Notes: generated by a model from the letters alone, not told the origin. A stretch of 64,000 nucleotides of DNA from Polynucleobacter sp. MWH-S4W17 (GCF_018687535.1 NZ_CP061295.1:310001-374000), one strand, 5' to 3'. Positions 40,477-49,852 are shown, counted from the stretch's first letter. Numbers and translations are program-made.

Positions 40477-41661
40477 ATGAACATTCGTCATCACATTTTT
40501 GCAGTAGCCGCTGCTGCAATGCTTACAACCGGCGCTTATGCTGCCGATATCAAACTTGGTGTTGCAGGTCCATTTACTGGTGGTTCATCCTCAATGGGTG
40601 TCAGTATGCGTGACGGTGTTCGCCTTGCTGCAAAAGAAATTAATGCTGCTGGTGGTATCAACGGCAACAAAATCGTTTTGGTTGAGCGCGATGATGAAGC
40701 GAAAAACGAGCGTGGCGTACAAATTGCACAAGAATTGATTAACAATGAAAAAGTAGTTGCTACTTTGGGTTACATCAACACTGGTGTTGCATTGGCCTCA
40801 CAGCGCTTCTATCAAGAAGCAAAGATTCCAGTATTTAATAACGTTGCAACAGGTACATTGATTACTCATCAGTTCCCAAATGCTGCTGAAAACTATGTTT
40901 TCCGTAATGCTGCAGCTGACAACATTCAAGCACCAATGATCGCTAAAGAAGCGGTTGAGAAGCGTGGTTTGAAAAAAGTAGCCATTTTGGCTGACTCAAC
41001 AAACTACGGTCAGTTAGGCCGCGAGGACTTAGAGAAGGCATTGAAAGGTTATGGCGTTACTCCAGTTGCAACTGAAAAGTTCAACATCGGTGACGTTGAC
41101 ATGACTTCACAATTACTCAAGGCAAAGAATGCTGGCGCTGATGTTGTTTTGACTTACGCAATTGGACCTGAGTTGGCACAAATTGCTAACGGTATGGCAA
41201 AGTTGGGTTGGAAAAAGCCAATCATTGGTAGCTGGACATTGTCTATGGCTAGCTTCATTGATACAGCCGGTAAGAACGGTAACGGTGCAACCATGCCTGA
41301 GACTTTCATTCAGCAGCCTGCAACTACTCCAAAGCGTAAGGTATTCGTAGATACATACCTAAAAGAGTTCAAGCCAAAGAACGGCATCATTGCTTCTCCA
41401 GTATCAGCAGCTCAAGGTTACGATTCTGTATACCTATTGGCTGCAGCTATCAAGCAGGCAAACAGCACAGAGGGACCAAAGATTTTGGCGGCATTGCAAG
41501 ATCTGAAGACTCCAGTTGACGGCGTTGTAATGACTTATAACAAGCCATTTACTGCGACTGACCATGAGGCTATCAAGGCAAAAGACGTGGTGATGGGTGT
41601 AGTTGAAAATGGCCGCGTTGAGTTCTTAAATGCTGAGGATGCTACAGCGAAAAAGAAGTAA
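40477..41661 (+). CDS. livK: Branched-chain amino-acid-type ABC transporter, periplasmic binding protein
   Basis: 394 residues with a signal peptide (MNIRHHIFAVAAAAMLTTGAYA) and the LivK/Peripla_BP_6 pattern: DIKLGVAGPFTGGSSSMGVSMRDGVRLAAKEINAAGGINGNKI, then LVERDDEAKNERGVQIAQELI. It binds leucine-type amino acids or another small organic acid in the periplasm for the LivH-LivM/G-LivF transporter. Codon use looks like that of a highly expressed gene. GGAG precedes the ATG. Confidence 0.9.
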   Translation: MNIRHHIFAVAAAAMLTTGAYAADIKLGVAGPFTGGSSSMGVSMRDGVRLAAKEINAAGGINGNKIVLVERDDEAKNERGVQIAQELINNEKVVATLGYINTGVALASQRFYQEAKIPVFNNVATGTLITHQFPNAAENYVFRNAAADNIQAPMIAKEAVEKRGLKKVAILADSTNYGQLGREDLEKALKGYGVTPVATEKFNIGDVDMTSQLLKAKNAGADVVLTYAIGPELAQIANGMAKLGWKKPIIGSWTLSMASFIDTAGKNGNGATMPETFIQQPATTPKRKVFVDTYLKEFKPKNGIIASPVSAAQGYDSVYLLAAAIKQANSTEGPKILAALQDLKTPVDGVVMTYNKPFTATDHEAIKAKDVVMGVVENGRVEFLNAEDATAKKK

Positions 41662-41716
41662 TTTAAGCTCTAAGGCAGGCAATCTAAATAATTATTTTGC
41701 ACTGCAGCATTAGATA

Positions 41717-41750
41717 AAGCAAAACGCCGCCTACAAGCGGCGTTTTGCTT
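41717..41750 (+). terminator. Strong hairpin between livK and livH
   Basis: AAGCAAAACGCCGC and GCGGCGTTTTGCTT form a perfect 14-bp stem around a six-base loop. The T-rich right arm supports Rho-independent termination. Its position suggests that most transcripts stop after livK, with partial read-through into the membrane genes. Confidence 0.8.
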
Positions 41751-41802
41751 ACAATGTCGAATTCGTTAATAAAACAGTTTTAAGAATATTTAGGCCAATA
41801 AC

Positions 41803-42681
41803 ATGGACATGTTTGCACAAATCCTCTCGAGCGGCATAGCGGTGGGGATGATCTACGCGGTCATCGCTTTCGGCTTTCAGCTCACATTTGCCACATCTGG
41901 CACCTTGAACTTCGGTCAGGGTGAAGCGCTGATGTTAGGTGCTCTTGTAGGTTTAACTTGCGTAGATACCTTTGGCATGAATTACTGGGTGATGATTCCA
42001 GTGGTTTGCTTGTTTGGTATGTTGCAAGGTAGCTTTGTAGAGCTCATCGGCGTACGTCCTGCAATCAAGATTAAATCGGAGTTTGGTTGGATTATGTCTA
42101 CCATCGCTCTCGGCATTATTTTCAAGAACGTGGCTGAAAATATTTGGGGTCGTGATGCATTGCCATTTCCATCGCCGTTACCAATGGAGCCAATGAGTTT
42201 CTTGGGTGCAAATATTCTCCCAATGGAAATTTTAGTAGTCGTTGGCGCATTAGTGATGATGTTGTTGGTAGAGTTCTTTAACCGCAAAACTATTTACGGT
42301 AAAGCGGTTGTTGCGACAGCAAACGACCGTGATGCAGCTGGCTTGATGGGTATTAATACCAGCGTAGTCATTACCTTCTCTTATGCACTTTCTTCTTTAA
42401 CTGCAGCGTTCGCGGGCGTATTGATTGCACCTTTGACCCTGACTGGCGCAACCATGGGCGGCGCTTTAGGCCTGAAGGCTTTCGCAGTTGCGATTATTGG
42501 CGGCTTATCTAGCGGCCTCGGCATTATTGTTGGCGGCTTGATTCTTGGTATTGTAGAAACGGCAACTGGTTTTTATATCTCTACTGGTTACAAAGATGTG
42601 CCTGGTTTGATTTTGTTATTGCTTGTATTGGCGTACAAACCATCTGGTCTCTTCGGTAAATCTGCGATTAAGAAAGTTTAA
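41803..42681 (+). CDS. livH: Branched-chain amino-acid ABC transporter permease
   Basis: 292 residues, about eight membrane helices. QILSSGIAVGMIYAVIAFGFQLTFATSGTLNFGQGEALMLGA is the LivH N-terminus, and the EAA-like loop A-N-D-R-D-A-A-G-L-M-G-I-N follows GKAVVATA near residue 175. Forms the channel with the LivM part of the next protein. Its stop overlaps the next ATG (TAATG). Confidence 0.92.
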   Translation: MDMFAQILSSGIAVGMIYAVIAFGFQLTFATSGTLNFGQGEALMLGALVGLTCVDTFGMNYWVMIPVVCLFGMLQGSFVELIGVRPAIKIKSEFGWIMSTIALGIIFKNVAENIWGRDALPFPSPLPMEPMSFLGANILPMEILVVVGALVMMLLVEFFNRKTIYGKAVVATANDRDAAGLMGINTSVVITFSYALSSLTAAFAGVLIAPLTLTGATMGGALGLKAFAVAIIGGLSSGLGIIVGGLILGIVETATGFYISTGYKDVPGLILLLLVLAYKPSGLFGKSAIKKV

Positions 42682-44609
42682 TGATGAAGAAGTCTCTGTT
42701 ACCACTATTAATTGCTATTGCCGGATTATTTATTTTTCCGTTGGTAATTCATAACCCTTATTACATTCACTTAGCTGAAACAATTCTGATTTACACCATT
42801 TTATTATTTGGTTTGGATATTGTTGTTGGTTATGTTGGTCAGGTTTCATTGGGCCACGCTGGATTATTTGGTATTGGCTCATACACAGCTGGCATTTTGT
42901 TCTTCCATCTCGGGCTTCCAATTTGGGCCACTATTCCTGCATCTATTATTGTCACAGCCATTTTTGGCGGCATTTTGGCATTGCCTGCTCTCAAGGTAGT
43001 TGGTCCTTATTTGGCCATGGTGACTTTAGCCTTTGGAACCATTGCGCAGATCCTTATTAATGAAATGGATTGGTTAACCGAAGGTCCGTTGGGGATAAAG
43101 CTAACGCTCCCAGAGTTAATGGGAACGCCGATGAGTAACGCTGAGTATTTTTGGCTAGTTTCTGCAATCGCAATTTTGGCTTTAATTGTGGTGGATCGTT
43201 TCGTGAAGTCACAGATGGGTCGTGCATTTGAGGCTTTACGGGATAGTCCAGTTGCTTGCGACTGTATGGGTGTTTCCGTATACCGCTTTAAGGTGATTGC
43301 ATTTGTGATTAGCGCTGGCTTTGCTGGTTTAGCTGGTTGTTTATATGCCTATTCTGAGCAATATATTTCACCAAACACCTATAACAATGAGCTGGCTGTT
43401 TTGTTTTTGCTCGGGATCATCATGGGCGGACGTAAGTCACGTTTAGGCGCGATTATTGGCGCAGCTATTATTGTGCTGTTGCCAAAATTGTTAGATGACA
43501 TCAATCTATTCCGTATCGTCGCTTCAATCATTGCAGTCGTGGTGGTAGTGGGTGCTGGCATGGCTCTATCTAAGAAGATAACCACTCCAAAGCGTGTAGC
43601 TCTTCCTATTATTGGTGTGGTGGGCTTAGCAGCATTTTCATTCTGGTTAAATAGCATTTCTGACTGGCGTTTGAGTATTTTCGGCTTCATGATTTTGCTA
43701 GTGGTGTATTACTTGCAAAGCGGTATCGTTGGTTTCGCGAAAAGCTTCTACCAGGCGATGGTTGGCAAAGCTAAAACTACTCGCGGCGGCGATCACGAAG
43801 AGGTGGATGATTCCATTAACTTCATTAGTACTGTTGCCAATCAAAATACGGGTGCTGAGCTCCTGAAAGTGGACTCTGTATTGATGCAGTTCGGCGGCTT
43901 AAAGGCATTGAACAATGTTGATCTCAGTATTAAGCGCGGCACTATTCATGGTTTGATCGGCCCTAACGGTTCCGGTAAGAGCACCATGATGAACGTGTTG
44001 ACTGGTATTTATGTGCCTACAGCCGGTAATGTGTTGTACGCAGGCGAAAGTGTTGTTGGTAAGACTTCTTCCGATATCGCTTTGTCTGGTATCGCACGCA
44101 CCTTCCAAAACGTTCAGCTCTTCGGCGAGATGACTGCTATCCAAAATATTTTGGTTGGCTTGCACCACACCTTCAAATCCAACATGGTGGAGATTGCTTT
44201 GCATCTGCCACGTTACAAGAAAGAAGAAGCTGAAGCACATGCACGTGCAATGGCATTGCTTAAATTCGTTGGTCTAGATGATTTAGCCAATGAAGAAGCA
44301 CGTAACTTGCCATACGGTAAGCAACGTTTGCTGGAGATTGCTCGTGCCTTGGCATTGGATCCTGAGTTGCTCTTGTTAGATGAGCCAGCTGCTGGTTTAA
44401 CAGCGCCAGACATCAAAGAACTCTTGCGCATTATTCGTAAGATCCGCGATAGCGGTATTACTTTCATCCTGATTGAACATCACATGGATGTGGTGATGTC
44501 AGTTTGCGATACCGTTTCTGTATTGGACTTTGGTCAGAAGATTGCAGAAGGTAAGCCAGCTGAAGTTCAGGCAGACGAGAAGGTGATTCATGCCTACTTG
44601 GGTACTTAA
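42681..44609 (+). CDS. livM: Fused branched-chain amino-acid ABC permease (LivM) and ATPase (LivG)
   Basis: 642 residues. Residues 1-310 are LivM (LLFGLDIVVGYVGQVSLGHAGLFGIGSYTAG; LRDSPVACDCMGVSVYRFKV). Two more hydrophobic segments near 310-355 and a charged linker follow. The LivG ATPase comes next, with Walker A GPNGSGKST at 427-435 and LLLDEPAAGLTAPDI for Walker B. Such permease-ATPase fusions are common in Burkholderiales. With LivF it makes the full heterodimeric ATPase. Confidence 0.92.
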   Translation: MMKKSLLPLLIAIAGLFIFPLVIHNPYYIHLAETILIYTILLFGLDIVVGYVGQVSLGHAGLFGIGSYTAGILFFHLGLPIWATIPASIIVTAIFGGILALPALKVVGPYLAMVTLAFGTIAQILINEMDWLTEGPLGIKLTLPELMGTPMSNAEYFWLVSAIAILALIVVDRFVKSQMGRAFEALRDSPVACDCMGVSVYRFKVIAFVISAGFAGLAGCLYAYSEQYISPNTYNNELAVLFLLGIIMGGRKSRLGAIIGAAIIVLLPKLLDDINLFRIVASIIAVVVVVGAGMALSKKITTPKRVALPIIGVVGLAAFSFWLNSISDWRLSIFGFMILLVVYYLQSGIVGFAKSFYQAMVGKAKTTRGGDHEEVDDSINFISTVANQNTGAELLKVDSVLMQFGGLKALNNVDLSIKRGTIHGLIGPNGSGKSTMMNVLTGIYVPTAGNVLYAGESVVGKTSSDIALSGIARTFQNVQLFGEMTAIQNILVGLHHTFKSNMVEIALHLPRYKKEEAEAHARAMALLKFVGLDDLANEEARNLPYGKQRLLEIARALALDPELLLLDEPAAGLTAPDIKELLRIIRKIRDSGITFILIEHHMDVVMSVCDTVSVLDFGQKIAEGKPAEVQADEKVIHAYLGT

Positions 44610-44639
44610 TCACTAGAACATATTGAATCGGTAAATACC

Positions 44640-45368
44640 ATGTTATCTATTAAGAATCTTGAAGCAGGCTACGGCAAAGTAAAAGTCCTCCATGGCATCA
44701 ATATTGATGTTCCTAAAGGACAGGTGATTACTTTGATAGGCTCAAACGGAGCTGGCAAAACTACCACCATGCGCGCTATTACTGGCATGATTAAGCCAAC
44801 GGCCGGTGAAGTTACATTGGGTGGCGAAAAAATTGACGGTTACGACTCTCATAAAATCGCCCGCCTAGGTTTGGCTCACAGCCCTGAAGGCCGCCGCGTG
44901 TTTACAACAATGTCCGTCACTGACAACTTGTTGCTCGGTGCGTTTCCACGCTTCACAGGTAGCCGCCCAAAAGGTGACATCAAGCATGACTTAGAAAAGT
45001 CTCTTGAAATGTTCCCGCGCCTTAAAGAGCGTCGCAATCAATTGGCTGGTACCTTGTCTGGCGGTGAGCAGCAGATGTTAGCAATGGCTCGTGCTGTGAT
45101 GCTGAACCCGGAGATCATTCTTTTGGATGAGCCATCCATGGGCCTTGCTCCAATCTTGGTTGAGGAAGTATTTAGAATCATCTCTAACTTGAAATCACAG
45201 GGTGTAACCATGTTGTTGGTTGAACAGTTTGCTGCTGCAGCTTTAAACGTTGCTGATTACGGTTATGTGCTGGAGAACGGCAAGATTGCTACTCACGGAC
45301 CTGCTGCAAAGCTCAAGGATGATCCTGCTGTGAAAGCGGCTTACCTGGGTGGTGCTGGTAGTCACTAA
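44640..45368 (+). CDS. livF: Branched-chain amino-acid ABC transporter ATP-binding protein
   Basis: 242 residues. Walker A GSNGAGKTT is at residues 34-42, the signature LSGGEQQ near 139, and IILLDEPSMGLAP forms Walker B. LAHSPEGRRVFTTMSVTDNLLLGAF is typical of LivF rather than LivG. Last gene of the operon, followed by a terminator. Confidence 0.93.
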   Translation: MLSIKNLEAGYGKVKVLHGINIDVPKGQVITLIGSNGAGKTTTMRAITGMIKPTAGEVTLGGEKIDGYDSHKIARLGLAHSPEGRRVFTTMSVTDNLLLGAFPRFTGSRPKGDIKHDLEKSLEMFPRLKERRNQLAGTLSGGEQQMLAMARAVMLNPEIILLDEPSMGLAPILVEEVFRIISNLKSQGVTMLLVEQFAAAALNVADYGYVLENGKIATHGPAAKLKDDPAVKAAYLGGAGSH

Positions 45369-45393
45369 GTAGCTGTCTAAGCTGAAAGTAATA

Positions 45394-45421
45394 AAAAAGC
45401 CCTTAGTAATAAGGGCTTTTT
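45394..45421. terminator. Bidirectional terminator between livF and the 45.4 kb gene
   Basis: AAAAAGCCCTTA and TAAGGGCTTTTT frame a four-base loop (45406-45409). A-run and T-run on either side let it serve both the livF transcript and the convergent minus-strand operon. Confidence 0.85.
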
Positions 45422-45423
45422 CT

Positions 45424-45993
45424 TTAGCTAGATAAGAGCTTTATAGCCTCTCGAATCAGCAAAGCGCGATAGCCCATGTGAAGGGCAACCAAGGTAAAGC
45501 CAACCAAGAAGAGCTTTGGAATCAATGCGCCTTCGGCTACTAGTTCACTATTCAGTAAGCCTATAGCTACCGCAAGAAAGAAGGCTGCGCCCAAGCACAA
45601 TACAACCCAATTTTCATTGCTGGCTACTTGCTGGGTTTGATTGTTATAGGCAAGAACCTGAAAGCTACCACCCTTTGGGTATCCCGATACGGTGATCTGA
45701 TCACCATCGGTAATTTTCATGGGGGATGAAAACTTTGCTTCGACTGCTGTATCGCCCAAATTAAATTTGGAAATAAAAAAGCGTTTGTAATACTGCGAAG
45801 AGTGGTCGTGAGTAGGCTTTTCTGGGTTTACGTACTCCAGTAGCTCATTATTGAGATTGCTTACCGTGCCAGAGACGGCGCTAATGGAAGTGGATAGAAA
45901 GGTGCTTGGCTTTGGAATGGACATCAGCAGAACTCCTAAAAGGCTAAAGCTGAGTATAAAGAGGAGGGAGGACAGTGGTCTTTTAGGGGTCAC
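45424..45993 (-). CDS. Membrane-anchored protein of unknown function, last gene of the SQR operon
   Basis: 189 residues from a GTG start. An N-terminal helix (about 10-27), a soluble part with a beta-rich core (FNLGDTAVEAKFSSPMKITDGDQITVSGYPKGGSFQVLAYNN, OB-fold-like), then two C-terminal helices (about 128-145 and 157-175). No family recognised. Twelve base pairs after the TauE-type gene, so it belongs to the sulfide operon. Confidence 0.7.
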   Translation of the reverse strand: MTPKRPLSSLLFILSFSLLGVLLMSIPKPSTFLSTSISAVSGTVSNLNNELLEYVNPEKPTHDHSSQYYKRFFISKFNLGDTAVEAKFSSPMKITDGDQITVSGYPKGGSFQVLAYNNQTQQVASNENWVVLCLGAAFFLAVAIGLLNSELVAEGALIPKLFLVGFTLVALHMGYRALLIREAIKLLSS

Positions 45994-46005
45994 TAAAAGA
46001 TGGCG

Positions 46006-46821
46006 TCAATGATTTATTGCTTTGATCATTAAGCTCACGGCAATGATCAACGTAAAGACTGCAAATATTTGCTGAATTCTAGGGCCGCTTATTTTTCGCT
46101 CCAATACTTTTCCTAGCAGAAGTCCCAATAGCGAACCACAGGCAAAAGGAATTGCAATGGCTGTATTCAGAGTTCCGGATGCAAGGGAGATAAAGGCACC
46201 CCCAGCAGAAACAATTGCGAGAACACCAAGTGAGGTGGCAACAATTGATTTCATTGGCAGGTCAGTGAATTTATTTAAGGCGGGAACTAGAATGAATCCG
46301 CCACCAACACCTAATAGGCCCGATAAAAATCCAGCAATGGCGCCAGAGAACATTAGTGCACGAGCACACGGCACTGTCCAAATCAGCTTTCCAATTGATG
46401 AGTCTAGTTGGCAGGGTGGACTTTTAATTTGTGGAAGGGGTTTTCCGGAAAGATTTCTGGCAACCTGTAAAAGCATCCGAATAGAAACGTACATCAACAC
46501 CAGGCTAAATAATATTAGTAGCGGAGTATTCGGTACCTTCTGAGCTAGCCATAAACCAGCCGGGGATAGGACCAGGCCAAAAATCGCCATTAACATGGCT
46601 GCTTTATAGCGAAGTGCTTTGGCCTTGAATCCAATTACAGCGCCTGCAAAAGCCGAAACAGTAATTGCTGTTAATGCTATCGGGCCTGCCTCTGACATTG
46701 GCAGATGCAGAAGAAACACCAGTAATGGTACTGATAAGATGCCGCCCCCAGCCCCCGTCAGGCCCATTAAGACGCCAACAAATACTCCAATTGCTAAGGT
46801 TAGGTAGGGCAAAAAGTCCAT
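46006..46821 (-). CDS. TauE/SafE-family sulfite (sulfur-anion) exporter
   Basis: 271 residues from ATG 46821; a TTG at 46824 is possible. Eight hydrophobic segments with the family repeats GVFVGVLMGLTGAGGGILSVPLLVF and IAGFLSGLLGVGGGFILVPALNKF. In BigR-type operons such proteins are thought to export sulfite made from persulfide oxidation. It starts just after the SQR stop, supporting that role here. Confidence 0.87.
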   Translation of the reverse strand: MDFLPYLTLAIGVFVGVLMGLTGAGGGILSVPLLVFLLHLPMSEAGPIALTAITVSAFAGAVIGFKAKALRYKAAMLMAIFGLVLSPAGLWLAQKVPNTPLLILFSLVLMYVSIRMLLQVARNLSGKPLPQIKSPPCQLDSSIGKLIWTVPCARALMFSGAIAGFLSGLLGVGGGFILVPALNKFTDLPMKSIVATSLGVLAIVSAGGAFISLASGTLNTAIAIPFACGSLLGLLLGKVLERKISGPRIQQIFAVFTLIIAVSLMIKAINH

Positions 46822-46824
46822 CAA

Positions 46825-48069
46825 TTAATTTTCAAATGGACGCGCTAACCACTCTCTTCCCTTGAGCATCGCATTCCAGTAAAGCCAAGGAAGAACATCT
46901 TTCTTCAGAATCCAAGCGAGTCTTGTAGCCTTAAGTGGATTAATGAGCCAAGGAAAAGTGGGCAAGAGTTTTCCACCAAAGCCAAACTCTGCCAAAACAA
47001 TTTTCCCGTTCTCTACCGTCAGTGGGCATGAGCCATAACCATCATATTTAGTTGGCAGGGGTTTGTTGTGTTTTGCTGCTAGTAAGTTCTCTGCGACGAC
47101 CACAATCTGTTTTCTGGCTGCTGCAGCAGTTTTAGAGTTTGGCGACGAACAGCAATCACCAAGTCCGAAGATATTCGGGTAGCGAGTATGTTGAAGGGTG
47201 AATTGGTCTACATCTACAAAGCCATCAGCATTGGAAACAGGGCTTCCCTTGAGGCAGTCTTGAGGGCCTTGCGGGGGTACTACATGCAGCATGTCAAAGG
47301 ATTTTTCAACCTGCGTAACATTTCCATCTGCATCCTTGACTGCAAAAATCGCTTTTTTAGCTGGGCCATCCACGGAAATGAGATTGCTATTGAAATTGAG
47401 TTTGGCGTTATATTTTTTGACATATTCCATAAGTGGCGGGACAAAGTCGGCTACACCAAAGAGTGCGCCACCCGCATTGTCTAACTCAACCTCAATATTG
47501 TTTAGGCGACCTTGCTTCTGCCATTCATAGCAAGATAGATACATTGCCTTCTGAGGTGCGCCAGGGCATTTGATTGGCATAGGAGGTTGAGTAAAAATGG
47601 CTTTCCCAGACTTCAGGCCTTGAACAAGTTCCCAGGTATAAGGAGAGTACGTATAACTATAGTTAGAGGTCACCCCATTTTTACCAAGTGTTTCCTTTAG
47701 CCCGGGTATAGCATCCCAGTTTGTCTTAATGCCTGTTGCAATTGCTAGTTGCTTATATTTAACTGCAGCACCATTACTAACCAGAACTTCATTGGCCTCT
47801 GGATTGAAGCCCACAATCTTCTCTTTAATCCAGCGCACTCCTGATGGAATGAGATCTTTAGTTTGACGACGACTATTTTTGACGTTAAATGCACCGCCGC
47901 CCACTAGCGTCCAAGAGGGTTGGTAATAGTGCTCTTCAGAGGGCTCAATGATTGCGATATTTAGAGAGTGGTCTCTGGATTTCAGGCTAGCAGCTAAGCC
48001 TATGCCAGCAGCGCCACCGCCTGCAATTACTACGTCAAATACATTGGAACTCGAGTTTGCTGAAGTCAT
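46825..48069 (-). CDS. sqr: Sulfide:quinone oxidoreductase-like flavoprotein
   Basis: 414 residues. FDVVIAGGGAAGIGLAASL is the FAD site, PSEEHYYQPSWTLVGGGAF the SQR-type continuation, and PIKCPGAPQKAMYLSCYEWQKQGR carries the redox-active Cys pair region. NIFGLGDCCSSPNSKTAAAARKQ closes the FAD domain. It oxidises sulfide to persulfide and reduces the quinone pool at the inner membrane. Divergent from the persulfide dioxygenase and regulator genes. Confidence 0.88.
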   Translation of the reverse strand: MTSANSSSNVFDVVIAGGGAAGIGLAASLKSRDHSLNIAIIEPSEEHYYQPSWTLVGGGAFNVKNSRRQTKDLIPSGVRWIKEKIVGFNPEANEVLVSNGAAVKYKQLAIATGIKTNWDAIPGLKETLGKNGVTSNYSYTYSPYTWELVQGLKSGKAIFTQPPMPIKCPGAPQKAMYLSCYEWQKQGRLNNIEVELDNAGGALFGVADFVPPLMEYVKKYNAKLNFNSNLISVDGPAKKAIFAVKDADGNVTQVEKSFDMLHVVPPQGPQDCLKGSPVSNADGFVDVDQFTLQHTRYPNIFGLGDCCSSPNSKTAAAARKQIVVVAENLLAAKHNKPLPTKYDGYGSCPLTVENGKIVLAEFGFGGKLLPTFPWLINPLKATRLAWILKKDVLPWLYWNAMLKGREWLARPFEN

Positions 48070-48215
48070 ACTATCTCCACCTCTATGTTTTATTAGATCT
48101 AGGTCAATAAAATAGCTTGAATTATAGTGATTGGCTATCAGGGTTTATGATTAGTCTACATTTTTATATAGTATTTATCATAAAATAAATCATTTACAGC
48201 AAATTGGATAAATAG
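48070..48215. promoter_or_regulatory. Divergent promoter region of the sulfide genes
   Basis: The 146 bp between the divergent starts is AT-rich, with overlapping weak dyads such as TTTAT-C-ATAAA around 48175-48186. This is where a BigR/SqrR-type repressor would be expected to bind. I cannot define the exact operator or the -35/-10 boxes with confidence. Confidence 0.35.
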
Positions 48216-49076
48216 ATGAAACCGATTGTTAAGGGCTTTTTTGACCCGGATACCTGGACCGTAACTTATGTGGTTTATGAGAAACCGGGTTCACCATGTT
48301 TAATCATTGATTCAGTGCTTAATTATGACCATAAGTCAGGGCGTACTAAAACGAAATCAGCCGATGAAGTGATTGAGTTCGTCAAGGCCAATCACCTGGC
48401 TACAGAATGGATTTTAGAAACCCACGCACATGCAGATCATGTTTCAGCGGCACCGTATCTAAAATCAAAATTAGGCGGCAAGATTGCTATAGGTGATCAT
48501 ATCTCGGTGGTACAGGGGGTATTTAAAAAAGTGTTTAATTTGGAAGAGGCATTTCAAGCGGACGGCTCTCAGTTTGATGCTTTGCTTAAAGATGGGGAAG
48601 AAATTCACTTTGGAAATCTAAGCTTTAAGTCCCTCTTTGTTCCCGGTCATACGCCAGCCTGTATGGCTTATCAAGTAGGTGATGCCATTTTTGTAGGCGA
48701 CACCATGTTTATGCCTGACGTTGGAACTGCCCGATGTGATTTTCCAGGCGGTGATGCACACACGCTTTATCAGTCGATGCAAAGGATTTTAAGTTTTCCT
48801 GGTGAGACTAGATTATTTATGTGCCACGACTATCCGCCAAATGGGCGTCCAGTAAATTACGAAACAACAGTAGCTGAACAGAAGAAATCGAATATTCATA
48901 TGCATGATGGTATTACTGAGGATGAGTTTGTTCAGATGCGTAGTAAGCGTGACGCCACATTAGATATGCCGGTACTTATTTTGCCTTCGATCCAAATTAA
49001 CATTCGCGCAGGTGATATGCCTCCGAAGGAAAGCAACGGGATTTCATATTTAAAGATTCCTCTTAACGCACTGTAA
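48216..49076 (+). CDS. Persulfide dioxygenase-like metallo-beta-lactamase protein (Blh/ETHE1 type)
   Basis: 286 residues. The metal motif THAHADH lies near residue 70, followed by VPGHTPACMAYQVGDAIFVGDTMFMPDVGTARCDFPGGDAHTLY and MCHDYPPNG. This matches the Blh branch of ETHE1-like persulfide dioxygenases, which oxidise glutathione persulfide to sulfite. It is the partner of SQR and of the BigR-type regulator six bases downstream. Confidence 0.88.
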   Translation: MKPIVKGFFDPDTWTVTYVVYEKPGSPCLIIDSVLNYDHKSGRTKTKSADEVIEFVKANHLATEWILETHAHADHVSAAPYLKSKLGGKIAIGDHISVVQGVFKKVFNLEEAFQADGSQFDALLKDGEEIHFGNLSFKSLFVPGHTPACMAYQVGDAIFVGDTMFMPDVGTARCDFPGGDAHTLYQSMQRILSFPGETRLFMCHDYPPNGRPVNYETTVAEQKKSNIHMHDGITEDEFVQMRSKRDATLDMPVLILPSIQINIRAGDMPPKESNGISYLKIPLNAL

Positions 49077-49081
49077 TTTTC

Positions 49082-49402
49082 ATGTTGAACGAAAAAAAAC
49101 GAATTGCAGAACTTAAGAAGATGCAGTCTTCTGCCACAAAGGCTTGCGAGTTCTTAAAAGTACTTTCAAACCCGAGTCGACTGATGTTGTTGTGTGAAAT
49201 CGCTGTTGAGGAGCGGTGCGTTGGGGACCTGGAGGAATCAACCGGAATACATCAACCAACCTTATCGCAACAGCTGACAGTACTACGTACTAAAAAGTTG
49301 GTTAAGACACGCAGAGACGGTAAGCAAATTTATTATTCTCTTTCCAGTGACATAACGTTATCGGTCATGAACTTACTCTACAGTCATTATTGTAAAAAAT
49401 AA
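49082..49402 (+). CDS. BigR/SqrR-type persulfide-sensing ArsR-family regulator
   Basis: 106 residues. The winged HTH is LEESTGIHQPTLSQQLTVLRTKKLVKTRRDGKQIYYSLS. Cys38 and Cys104 are 66 residues apart, the same spacing as the reactive pairs of SqrR (41/107) and BigR (42/108), which form a tetrasulfide link under sulfane sulfur. It should repress both divergent sulfide transcripts. Two further Cys (22 and 46) are present. Confidence 0.85.
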   Translation: MLNEKKRIAELKKMQSSATKACEFLKVLSNPSRLMLLCEIAVEERCVGDLEESTGIHQPTLSQQLTVLRTKKLVKTRRDGKQIYYSLSSDITLSVMNLLYSHYCKK

Positions 49403-49426
49403 ATCTGTTTTTATCACTCTCACAAT

Positions 49427-49852
49427 TTAGCTAACCATTGTTTTTGGCTTCCTAATGACGGTTAGGTGCAATAAGAAGATGACAGCGAACATTAGCCCCA
49501 TAATCCAATGGGTGTCAATTGCAGTATCGCGGATTTCCTCTGGCCCGTAATAAAGCATTCCGCCGGTAATGAGAAGTGCAAATAGAAAGCCCAGTTGGCT
49601 AAAGCCACTCCACAACTGCTTTCTGGACTTATAGCCCACCTTGATATGAAATGGCATTACTGATCCAAGAGCTAAGGTAGCCAGCATTGCAGCAATGCCA
49701 TGAGCTGCGAGAATGCTATGTGTGCCAAGAGTGGATCTTTGGATCTGAAATTGATGCCCTAGAAGATACATCAGGCCAGTGATTGAGCAGGCCATCATGC
49801 CGCAGATGACAAACGTTCTTTGCCAGCGAGGCATCTTCCCAAGGCGGCTCAT
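49427..49852 (-). CDS. Small four-helix membrane protein with histidine pairs, possible b-type cytochrome
   Basis: 141 residues with four membrane segments (about 13-31, 45-66, 84-101, 113-132). H51 and H69 sit on or near helix 2, H115 and H129 on helix 4; this could hold heme b in the way of cytochrome b561/DUF4405-like proteins. I do not recognise an exact family. Last gene of a Fur-linked operon, overlapping apbE by four bases, so it probably passes electrons across the inner membrane to the flavinylated protein. Confidence 0.65.
   Translation of the reverse strand: MSRLGKMPRWQRTFVICGMMACSITGLMYLLGHQFQIQRSTLGTHSILAAHGIAAMLATLALGSVMPFHIKVGYKSRKQLWSGFSQLGFLFALLITGGMLYYGPEEIRDTAIDTHWIMGLMFAVIFLLHLTVIRKPKTMVS

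Noticed and set aside
47188-47530. Open frames on the + strand across the SQR gene
   Set aside because: They are antisense to strongly conserved SQR codons, carry no recognisable domain and have no ribosome-binding sites.
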